6,135 bases of DNA from Rhodothermota bacterium (GTDB lineage Bacteria; Hydrogenedentota; Hydrogenedentia; Hydrogenedentales; GCA-2746185): assembly GCA_009885415.1 (NCBI GenBank), contig VFKU01000369.1, positions 1-6,135 on the forward strand. Direction: 5' to 3'. Position numbers and translations under genes: made by a program. Of the stretch, positions 1 through 5,501 are shown piece by piece. The notes under the pieces were generated by a model that saw only the letters and a list, made by a program, of their open reading frames with translations, had not been told where the DNA came from and did no database searches. Numbering within the stretch: the first letter of the stretch is position 1; each line of letters begins with the position of its first letter.

Positions 1-1
1 G

Positions 2-1264
2 GCGGTCGTGCTGATTTCGGCCATTTTCATGGGGACTCGGCTCGCGATCGCCACGACAGAATCCACGGCATCGCATCGGCGGGAACAACAGGAAGCACGA
101 GTGTTGTGCGGGTCGCTGGAGAACGCTACGGTCATTCTCGATGGCGGCACGTATGTGGTGATGCATTACTATCTAGGCGAGGCCTTCTTCGATCGCAATC
201 GTTGCATTACGATCCCAAAAATGTTCGTGCCGCGCGACATTTCACCCAAAGCCCTACACGACCTCGGTGTTTCGATTTCCAGGGTCGACACGGTCCGGAT
301 CTTCACGAAAATGGAATTCAACGAGCCCAACTTTCGCGAAGCCTTCGCGGCCGTCGACTCGCGCTTCGACCGCGCCTCTCAACGGGAACTCTTGAGTGCG
401 TACTTTTCGGAATGGAAGCTTGAACCGGCGATTCCCAAACTAAGGGTCGAGAGTCGCGGGGTCTTTACCGAGGGCAACGGATGGCAGTTGGAAAAGCACG
501 CGGGTCCCAATTCCGCGTGGAAGAAAGATCTCGCGATGGCACCGTTTGATTCGGGTGACGATGGCGTTCACGCAGCCTACGAATTTGTTCTCGAGCCCTC
601 GCATACGATCTCCAAGTCCGTGCAGGAAACGATTCCGGCCGGAGCGAGCATCACCGTCGCGGTGAGCCTATGGGCGGACGCCGCGGTCGCGCGGAATGGC
701 CTGGAGATCAGTCTGGACCGAGAAGGGCCGACACCGCGTGAACGCAGCGCCTTGTCGGCGGAGTATCTGATTTCGCGGCCCAGGCGATTCGAAATTTCGC
801 AGACGTATCGCGGCGCGGGAACCGGGTACACGCTGGGCTTTCGCAATAAGACCCAGCAGCCCATTCGTCTTCGCTGGAAAGTTCGCGAGACGGTCATCGT
901 TTATCCGGTTGCGTCGCTGGCAGAGGATCAGACCAACCCGGCGGGGACCCTGATCACCCGCATCGGCATCAGCGCCGCAACTCTGCAAAAAGATGGCCAG
1001 ATCGTTATAAAAGGGTGGGCCCTTTCGGGACAGACCATCGCAAAGGTCGTCCTGCGCGCGGATGGCCGGGAAATCGCCGTTGGAGACTATCCGCAGCCTC
1101 GCCCCGACGTTTCTAAGCGATTCCCGGAGTATCGGACCAATCGCTGCGGTTTTGAGTTGATCGCCTCGCACTCTGGCCCGCCGCCCCAGGGGCTCAGCGT
1201 CGTGCTGATAGATTCTGCCGGCGCGGAACTCTTGGCGGCGCCTGTGTCCCTCGCCGTGCAATGA
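2..1264 (+). CDS. C-terminal part of a membrane protein with a large exported beta-rich region (5' end outside window; possibly a GT-C type glycosyltransferase tail)
   Basis: The frame is open to the left edge, and its first residues (AVVLISAIFMG, then RLAIAT) read like the end of a transmembrane helix, so I treat it as 5'-truncated. Internal starts are GTG at 8 and ATG at 29, but too little upstream sequence remains to judge a ribosome site. Counting from GTG 8 (418 aa): residues 1-16 are hydrophobic; 30-45 (RVLCGSLENATVILDGG) resemble the short alpha/beta segment that follows the last helix in ArnT/GT39-like membrane glycosyltransferases; about 150-300 is rich in alternating strands, like a carbohydrate-binding jelly roll; about 313-416 is a separate module with KGWALSG, a DGREIAVG hairpin, RPDV, RFPEY and CGFEL. 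It is probably an envelope protein with its C-terminal region outside the cytoplasm. The glycosyltransferase link is inference, because no catalytic part is visible. It could instead be a single-pass anchored protein starting at GTG 8 or ATG 29. It ends 245 bp before the next gene on the same strand. Confidence 0.75.
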   Translation, partial: AVVLISAIFMGTRLAIATTESTASHRREQQEARVLCGSLENATVILDGGTYVVMHYYLGEAFFDRNRCITIPKMFVPRDISPKALHDLGVSISRVDTVRIFTKMEFNEPNFREAFAAVDSRFDRASQRELLSAYFSEWKLEPAIPKLRVESRGVFTEGNGWQLEKHAGPNSAWKKDLAMAPFDSGDDGVHAAYEFVLEPSHTISKSVQETIPAGASITVAVSLWADAAVARNGLEISLDREGPTPRERSALSAEYLISRPRRFEISQTYRGAGTGYTLGFRNKTQQPIRLRWKVRETVIVYPVASLAEDQTNPAGTLITRIGISAATLQKDGQIVIKGWALSGQTIAKVVLRADGREIAVGDYPQPRPDVSKRFPEYRTNRCGFELIASHSGPPPQGLSVVLIDSAGAELLAAPVSLAVQ

Positions 1265-1303
1265 GCATGGTTGCGCGAATGATCCTGGTCGCCTCTCACA
1301 CCA

Positions 1304-1320
1304 AGAGCGCCGGCCGCTCT
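1304..1320 (+). terminator. Possible terminator-like hairpin after the first gene
   Basis: The arms agagcg (1304-1309) and cgctct (1315-1320) are perfectly complementary around a 5-base loop, starting 40 bases after the first gene's stop codon. No T-run follows, so it does not meet the intrinsic-terminator pattern. It could protect an mRNA 3' end or pause a Rho-terminated transcript, or be chance in GC-rich DNA. Confidence 0.25.
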
Positions 1321-1343
1321 GCAACGCGTGGTACTACGGAAAT

Positions 1344-1372
1344 TTGACCGGGATTGGAGTATGTCATACGCT
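1344..1372 (+). promoter_or_regulatory. Candidate sigma70-like promoter for the Methyltransf_24 gene, with overlapping palindrome
   Basis: TTGACC at 1344-1349 matches five of six bases of the -35 consensus. Exactly 17 bases later, TACGCT (1367-1372) keeps the key T, A and final T of a -10 box. The palindrome gtatg-t-catac (1359-1369) covers the late spacer and the first half of the -10 box, a normal place for a repressor operator. Transcription would begin near 1379, giving a leader of about 130 bases before the methyltransferase. The -10 match is weak in its middle three bases and no regulator gene is in view, so this is a candidate only. Confidence 0.35.
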
Positions 1373-1374
1373 GT

Positions 1375-1409
1375 CGAAATGGATTGCCTCCATTTCGGAC
1401 GGCAGTCCG
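1375..1409 (+). other. Two abutting hairpins in the leader region of the Methyltransf_24 gene
   Basis: The first hairpin has nine-base arms cgaaatgga (1375-1383) and tccatttcg (1389-1397), perfectly complementary around the loop ttgcc. The second has arms cggac (1396-1400) and gtccg (1405-1409) around ggca. They share bases 1396-1397, so both cannot form completely at once. Nine perfect pairs in a short non-coding gap is more than expected by chance and suggests an RNA element, attenuator or dyad binding site. No T-run follows directly and I recognise no known riboswitch class. Confidence 0.4.
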
Positions 1410-1492
1410 CCAACCTTTCTGCTGTTCCCCAAGCCGGGACGAGCGGACACAGTGAACGCGTGGACCGCGCGGAGTGCGGCACAGTTCTATCC

Positions 1493-1499
1493 AGGAGGT
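1493..1499 (+). promoter_or_regulatory. Strong Shine-Dalgarno site deciding the methyltransferase start
   Basis: AGGAGGT is a full-strength match to the 16S rRNA tail. It favours GTG 1507 (7-base gap) or ATG 1510 (10-base gap) and argues against GTG 1474, which would place the site inside the coding region. Confidence 0.7.
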
Positions 1500-1509
1500 C
1501 GTATCTGTG

Positions 1510-2163
1510 ATGACGCCATCGCCGGGAGATCAAGCCTCCCTGTCCATTTACAACCTGCCCATGAACCTGGTCGAGCCGCGCGGGGAGGTCTACGCGGAAA
1601 TCGTTCGCCTGTACAACCAAGACGCAGCCAAACTGACGATCCTTGAAATCGGTGTTTACAAGGCATCGCTTCTTAAGGGGTTTCGTCGCAAGATTCCCGA
1701 AATGATTGCGGCCTACTACGGAGTAGATCCGTATCTTGGGGACACGACGGATCCGTATTTTGCTTCCTATTGGCGCGGTGAACGGTCGGTCGCCGAGGAG
1801 GCTTACACGTCGAGCAAGGCGTATTTTGAGGACGCCGGCGGCACGCTCCTCCGGATGACCTCGGATCAGTTCTTCGCGCAAAACTCGACGATCTTCGACG
1901 TGATCATCGTGGATGGAGATCATCGAGTCGAACCCGCCATCCGGGATCTGAAAAATAGCCTTCGGTTCTTGGCGCCGGGCGGGCTCCTCATGTGTGATGA
2001 TTATGGCAACAGCGACACGCCGCAAGTCACGAAAGCGGTCAATACTTTTCTCGACGAGCATCCCGATTTCTTCTCGGCGGCGGGGTTCCGTCCGATTTGG
2101 TTCCAAAACAAGGGTAAACACATACCCATACAGCTTTCCGTTGTGTATTGGAAAAAGAAATGA
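1510..2163 (+). CDS. Class I SAM-dependent methyltransferase, Methyltransf_24 / CmcI-TylF-like
   Basis: This is probably a SAM-dependent O-methyltransferase acting on a sugar or small metabolite in the cytoplasm. From ATG 1510 it has 217 residues. Motif I is ILEIGVYKAS (44-53), with the acidic E and one glycine kept but the usual second glycine replaced. The acidic strand-2 motif is GVDP (71-74). The family hallmark FDVIIVDGDHRVEP (129-142) matches the 'IDGDHsyeaV' strand-4 motif whose acidic residues and histidine lie near SAM or a metal in relatives such as CmcI and TylF/MycF. GGLLMCDDY (157-165) is the strand-5 motif, with a DD pair as in metal-assisted members. AGGAGGT at 1493-1499 lies 10 bases before this ATG and 7 before GTG 1507, which is equally usable; GTG 1474 lies upstream of that site and is unlikely. 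The gene stands alone behind its own candidate promoter and its base composition is less GC-rich than the minus-strand genes. The fold is well supported; the substrate is unknown. Confidence 0.88.
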   Translation: MTPSPGDQASLSIYNLPMNLVEPRGEVYAEIVRLYNQDAAKLTILEIGVYKASLLKGFRRKIPEMIAAYYGVDPYLGDTTDPYFASYWRGERSVAEEAYTSSKAYFEDAGGTLLRMTSDQFFAQNSTIFDVIIVDGDHRVEPAIRDLKNSLRFLAPGGLLMCDDYGNSDTPQVTKAVNTFLDEHPDFFSAAGFRPIWFQNKGKHIPIQLSVVYWKKK

Positions 2164-2307
2164 CGTGTGCAGGGCAGGCTCCGATTACTGAAGAGGTAGA
2201 TCGTTCCGGAGCTGCGATACATTCTCGGATTTTCCGCGGGATGATCGATGCAAGGGTCCGCTGCGTCTGCACCTAGACCGGTCCCCAGTGAAATCCGACT
2301 CGGCGGG
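2164..2307. other. Convergent intergenic gap with no clear element
   Basis: These 144 bases separate the converging methyltransferase and TPR genes. I found only weak four-base dyads: gtct/agac around 2267-2280 and cgga/tccg around 2227-2237. None is followed by a T-run on either strand, so no bidirectional intrinsic terminator is evident. Short open frames here look like chance frames and show no family motif. Confidence 0.5.
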
Positions 2308-3186
2308 CTATTCCGCGGCGGCCAGACGGAGTTCCCCTGCTATCGCGAGTCGAAGCCCAGCCTGCGCGGCCCGGGAGTAGTGTCCGCGCGCAGCCTCCCT
2401 CTCCCCCGCCGCTTCGTCGGCCACGCCTCGCCAGAAGCGCGCTGCAGGCGGCGCGTCCTCGAAATCGCGCACGCTTCGTAGCGTGACGAGGGCCTCGTCG
2501 ATGCGGGCCGCTCGCACGAGATCGAGCGCGCGCGCGATCTGGGCCGCATCGGACGCTTCGCCTTCCGGGGTCTTCGCATTTTTCTCTAGCGAGTCCAAGG
2601 CGGCCAGATAGCCCTTGGCGAATTCCGTGGTCGAGCCGGTCGAGAGTTTTCGTTGGGCCGCGGCGAACTCGTCCCTCATTCTGGAAAACTCTCCGCGTGC
2701 GGCGTGGGCCTGGGCGAGGCCGTAGTGGGCCTCGGCGGATTCGGAGCTCAGCCGCAAAACTTCGCGGTACGCTTCCACCGCGGCATCGACGTCGCCTCGC
2801 GCGAGCCGCGCCCTCGCCGTGAGCACGAGAACCAGAGCCTGGTCTGCGGCGGCAGGATTCGCGGGGGCCGCTTCGGCCGCGGCCAGGGCTGCGTCGAAAT
2901 CCCCGTTGTGAATCAGCTGATCGACCAGGCGGCCGCGCATGCGCAGGGACGCCGGATCGGCGCGGAGGTAGTCTTCATACTGTTCGGCCGCGGCGCGGCC
3001 CTCGCGGTCTTCGGCGCGATAGACCTGCTGGAGTTCGTAGACGAAGAACACGAGCTTGTATCCGTAAATAGAGTAGAGCCCGGCGGCGGCGATGAACGCG
3101 GCGAGCAAGATGGCCGCCAGGCCCAGGGCGCGGGCGTGAAGGCTCGCGGACGCGCGAATCGCTTTGCGGGTTGATGGGCCTTGCAC
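2308..3186 (-). CDS. Single-span membrane-anchored TPR-repeat protein
   Basis: This is probably a scaffold or partner protein in envelope or glycan export work; no enzymatic motif is visible. From GTG 3186 it has 292 residues. A basic N-terminus (about 1-19, with several R and K) precedes one strong hydrophobic helix (about 20-42, LGLAAILLAAFIAAAGLYS), giving an N-in, C-out anchor. After that come tetratricopeptide-like helix pairs: about 60-78 (AAAEQYEDYLRADP), 84-106, 118-147 (LARGDVDAAVEAYREVLRL), 150-178 (HYGLAQAHAARGEFSRM) and 248-279 (FWRGVADEAAGEREAARGHY). These have the usual small and aromatic residue pattern. The start is chosen because GGGGGA (3198-3193) lies 6 bases upstream of GTG 3186; GTG 3192, two codons earlier, sits directly against that site. 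It lies 42 bases after the capsule-type transferase on the same strand and is probably cotranscribed. Its base composition is very GC-rich. The exact role is unknown. Confidence 0.82.
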   Translation of the reverse strand: MQGPSTRKAIRASASLHARALGLAAILLAAFIAAAGLYSIYGYKLVFFVYELQQVYRAEDREGRAAAEQYEDYLRADPASLRMRGRLVDQLIHNGDFDAALAAAEAAPANPAAADQALVLVLTARARLARGDVDAAVEAYREVLRLSSESAEAHYGLAQAHAARGEFSRMRDEFAAAQRKLSTGSTTEFAKGYLAALDSLEKNAKTPEGEASDAAQIARALDLVRAARIDEALVTLRSVRDFEDAPPAARFWRGVADEAAGEREAARGHYSRAAQAGLRLAIAGELRLAAAE

Positions 3187-3197
3187 GCGCACTCCCC

Positions 3198-3214
3198 CGC
3201 CGGCATCGCCGGCG
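3198..3214 (-). other. GC-only hairpin between transferase and TPR genes
   Basis: On the minus strand cgccggc and gccggcg form seven G-C pairs around the three-base loop gat. It lies just after the transferase stop (3229) and touches the GGGGGA ribosome site of the TPR gene. With no T-run it is unlikely to be an intrinsic terminator. It could protect the upstream mRNA segment or damp translation of the TPR gene. Chance dyads are common in such GC-rich DNA. Confidence 0.35.
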
Positions 3215-3228
3215 AATTGTGGTCCCGC

Positions 3229-4629
3229 TCACGCGACCGGGCGGCGCCCCAGGCGACCGCGAAGCGGCGTGAACACCGGATCGACGAATTTCATCCACGT
3301 GTAGACCCGCTCGAGCGTCCCGGGCGGGCCCTTGCGCTCCGCCGCGCTCGCGGAGTCGCCGGCCGCGCAGGTCGCCGCGAGAAAATCTGCCGCCGCCGCG
3401 TCGCCTCGCAGTGACGATAGATCGAGGTCCTTGTCGAAGGCAAAGACCGAGCGCTTCAGCAGTTGCGCTACGTGCCTTTTCCAATGCGCCTCCTGGTCGG
3501 CGGTCAGTCCCTCGACCAGGGCCGTCTGAAATGCCCCTTCGATCTCGTCGATCGACTCCGGTTCGTAGGCACATTCCTTTCCCGTCAGATGGTTCCGGCC
3601 CAACATCACGCAGGGCCGGCCGTGCACGAGGGCCATGTAGCTCGTCTGCGAAACGATCGTCGTGACCGCCTGCGAACACTCGATGCATTCGAAAATACTG
3701 GCGCCGGGCACACTGACGACGGAATCCGGCTCCGCGATTTGCGCCATCGACGCCTCCGAATGCCGCGCCAGTGGGTGAGGTTTGAAGAGGATGAGCCAAT
3801 TGTTTCGTCTCGCGAGCCGGCTGAGAAAAGACAGTGCGTCCAGCGTGCCGGAGAAAAACGGCGAGTGCAGCGTCGCGTGCGGAAGGGAGCGCGGGACCAT
3901 GCCGGTGCGGTAGTCGTATTGCCCGGCGTAGAAGATGACGGGGCGCGCGCGTGCATTTCGTTCCCGCAGCGCGTTGCGGACCGTGCCCGTCTCGGATTGC
4001 GGTTTGCGCGTCCTTTTTTCGGAGCGCACGCGGGAGAGAAACTCCTCCGCGGCCTTCAATTCCTCCGCCGATACGGGCGAGCGGATAAACTCCTCGCTGT
4101 TGCGAACAATCGAGCTTTCCGCCATCTGGCCTTCGGCGTCGAAAATGATGGTCCCCGGCAGCGGGCCGAACTCCGCGAACAACAGGGGAACGCCGAGTTC
4201 GCCGAGCATCGCCGGCAACGAATGGTGGAACGAGTGAAACTGGTGCCACGCGATATGAAGGCACGGCCTCTCGCGCGCGAGGACACGCCGCAAGTGTTCA
4301 CGAAACAGGAGCAGCCGCGGAATCTCGCGTGCGAGCGGCCGCTCCCAACAGCCCGCGTCGAGGCTTGCGGATTGCACGATCGCAGGATCGACCTCTGCAC
4401 GCGGAATGAATCTATCCAGCGGTAACCAGTGGGCTTTCTCGACCAAGAAGGGCATCGATTCACCGCGAAGACCCGCAGGCACGCTGGTGCCGTTCAGATT
4501 CAGCAAAAAAAGCCGCAGACCGCGCGATTGCAGAGCGCGGTCGAGGCGCGCGAAGTAGTTGAGCTTGGGGTCGCGACCTTCCGGCCCGAAATACCCGCTC
4601 ACAAGAATCGTTCGTTCCGGCGCCGACAT
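3229..4629 (-). CDS. Capsule polysaccharide biosynthesis-like glycosyltransferase (KpsS/KpsC, Capsule_synth-like)
   Basis: This is probably a cytoplasmic sugar transferase for a surface polysaccharide or its linker. From ATG 4629 it has 466 residues in a two-domain GT-B-like plan. The N-terminal half opens with a strand, TILVSGYFGPEGRD (7-20), and NYFARLDRALQSRG (24-37). Residues 128-171 carry WHQFHSFHHSLP, then FAEFGPLPGTIIFDAEG, like the 'E.G.lP.ti..D..G' stretch of capsule transferases. The C-terminal half has VIFYAGQYDYRTG (231-243), the family signature LILFKPHP (279-286), SIFECIECSQAVTTIVSQTS (311-330) and ALVHGRPCVMLG (333-344), matching the nucleotide-sugar-binding end of KpsS/KpsC-like and related transferases. 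ATG 4629 is preferred to TTG 4656 because GGAG (4637-4634) lies just upstream and a candidate -10 box lies at 4674-4669. The KPHP motif and the following serine/glycine stretch are the strongest evidence. The donor, acceptor and exact subfamily are unknown; a CDP-glycerol-transferase-like relative is the main alternative. Confidence 0.75.
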   Translation of the reverse strand: MSAPERTILVSGYFGPEGRDPKLNYFARLDRALQSRGLRLFLLNLNGTSVPAGLRGESMPFLVEKAHWLPLDRFIPRAEVDPAIVQSASLDAGCWERPLAREIPRLLLFREHLRRVLARERPCLHIAWHQFHSFHHSLPAMLGELGVPLLFAEFGPLPGTIIFDAEGQMAESSIVRNSEEFIRSPVSAEELKAAEEFLSRVRSEKRTRKPQSETGTVRNALRERNARARPVIFYAGQYDYRTGMVPRSLPHATLHSPFFSGTLDALSFLSRLARRNNWLILFKPHPLARHSEASMAQIAEPDSVVSVPGASIFECIECSQAVTTIVSQTSYMALVHGRPCVMLGRNHLTGKECAYEPESIDEIEGAFQTALVEGLTADQEAHWKRHVAQLLKRSVFAFDKDLDLSSLRGDAAAADFLAATCAAGDSASAAERKGPPGTLERVYTWMKFVDPVFTPLRGRLGRRPVA

Positions 4630-4668
4630 CGTTCTCCGCCCGACCCGTGTCCCCAAGACTCGCGCAAC

Positions 4669-4674
4669 ACTATA
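4669..4674 (-). promoter_or_regulatory. Candidate -10 box ahead of the capsule-type transferase
   Basis: On the minus strand TATAGT matches five of six bases of the -10 consensus, in the 104-bp gap between the UbiG-like methyltransferase and the transferase. Transcription would start near 4662, leaving a leader of about 33 bases to ATG 4629. No good -35 box is found at 16-18 bases (the region reads roughly gatttt), so it may be weak or activator-dependent. If real, the transferase and TPR genes could be transcribed apart from the upstream methyltransferases. Confidence 0.3.
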
Positions 4675-4733
4675 CCTTCATCGGAGCCCCGAAAATCCTT
4701 ATCGGCGTGGTCTCTGGCGAGGGACCCAAGGCG

Positions 4734-5501
4734 TCAAGCGTCCGGCCCGGGCAATCGACGCGCGCAACACAGAATCGAGCCTCCGAAAGGAAACCGCATT
4801 CGCCTGAGCAACGCGGATTCCGCCGAGAATATCCGTGTCAATGCGCCGTTCATCGTCGGCGCGGTCTGCCTCACATTGGACTCAAACATCGTCTTGGGCC
4901 GGAAGAGCCGGTTGAAGAGAATGACGGCCACCTGCACCGGGAACAGCAACGCATTGAAATAGGTGATCCGCTCAAGCTCGTATCCCGCGGAGCGAAGCAC
5001 GCGGGCCAGTCCACGTGCGCGGTATCGGCGCCGGTGGTGCGACACGTAGTCCTCGCCGCTCCAGAGAAACTCGTAGGCGGGCACCGTGATCAAGACGTGC
5101 CCCCCGGGACGCAGCAGGGGGCGCAGTTGCTTCAATGCGCCAATGTCGTCATCCAGATGTTCGAGCACGTCGCTCAACACGATCACATCGAAGGCTTCAC
5201 CAAAAGGGTTCTCGCCCGCAGCGAGGCGCGCCGGCTCCACCAGCGCCACGTGTTGCAGGCCGCGCTTCCGGCAATATTCGAGGGCCTCCGCGGACGCATC
5301 CAACCCGCACGCGACCCCACGCTTCGAAAATTCGACGAGGTTTCGGCCGGTGCCGCAGCCGTAGTCCAAGAGCCGCGCATTCCCCGCCGATCCCGTTGCG
5401 AGCAACGAATCGAGTTGCGCCGTGATGATCTTTCGCCGCGCGACGTACCACCAGTGCGACTCTTCATCGGAGTACATGCTGTCGTAGACGTCGTGCTTCA
5501 C
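4734..5501 (-). CDS. Class I SAM-dependent methyltransferase, Methyltransf_11/12 (UbiG-like) type
   Basis: This is probably a methyltransferase acting on a glycan or lipid-linked precursor. It has 255 residues, a usual length. HWWYVARRKII (16-26) is a sequence often seen at the N-terminus of methyltransferases in polysaccharide clusters. Motif I is LLDYGCGTGRN (44-54), a textbook SAM-binding loop. GLDAS (66-70) holds the ribose-binding acid. DVIVLSDVLEHLDDD (105-119) is the classic motif IV region, and LRPGGHVLITVPAY (130-143) is the post-motif strand. HHRRRYR (155-161) matches the 'H.RRYt' segment of relatives. A hydrophobic stretch at 183-199 (ALLFPVQVAVILFNRLF) may touch the membrane or a lipid carrier. 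The C-terminal PFGGSILCCARR (238-249) is also typical of the group. GTG 5501 is supported by GGAAGG (5515-5510) eight bases upstream, and its GTG overlaps the upstream stop as GTGA, implying translational coupling. The fold is secure; the substrate is not known. Confidence 0.9.
   Translation of the reverse strand: MKHDVYDSMYSDEESHWWYVARRKIITAQLDSLLATGSAGNARLLDYGCGTGRNLVEFSKRGVACGLDASAEALEYCRKRGLQHVALVEPARLAAGENPFGEAFDVIVLSDVLEHLDDDIGALKQLRPLLRPGGHVLITVPAYEFLWSGEDYVSHHRRRYRARGLARVLRSAGYELERITYFNALLFPVQVAVILFNRLFRPKTMFESNVRQTAPTMNGALTRIFSAESALLRRMRFPFGGSILCCARRLPGPDA

Noticed and set aside
1328..1510. Possible 60-residue small protein in the gap before the Methyltransf_24 gene
   Set aside because: Its start lacks a ribosome site and the frame covers the promoter-like and hairpin elements. 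It has no recognisable motif and ends across the AGGAGGT site.
1087..2121. Minus-strand open frame of about 344 codons antisense to the first gene's end and the Methyltransf_24 gene
   Set aside because: It crosses a non-coding gap with hairpins and lies opposite a gene with clear SAM-binding motifs. The product shows no family features.
2267..2280. gtct...agac dyad as a bidirectional terminator
   Set aside because: Only four base pairs with a six-base loop and no T-run on either strand. This is expected by chance.
2248..2481. Possible 77-residue small protein in the convergent gap
   Set aside because: Most of it lies opposite the TPR gene's 3' end, and there is no ribosome site or motif.
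2975..4264. Long minus-strand open frame (about 429 codons) overlapping the capsule-type transferase and the TPR gene
   Set aside because: It is very rich in R, G, A and P with no domain motif, as expected of an out-of-frame shadow in GC-rich DNA. The competing frame carries KPHP and the other transferase motifs.
3463..4425. Plus-strand open frame of about 320 codons antisense to the transferase
   Set aside because: No recognizable domain, arginine-rich composition, and complete overlap with a well-supported gene.
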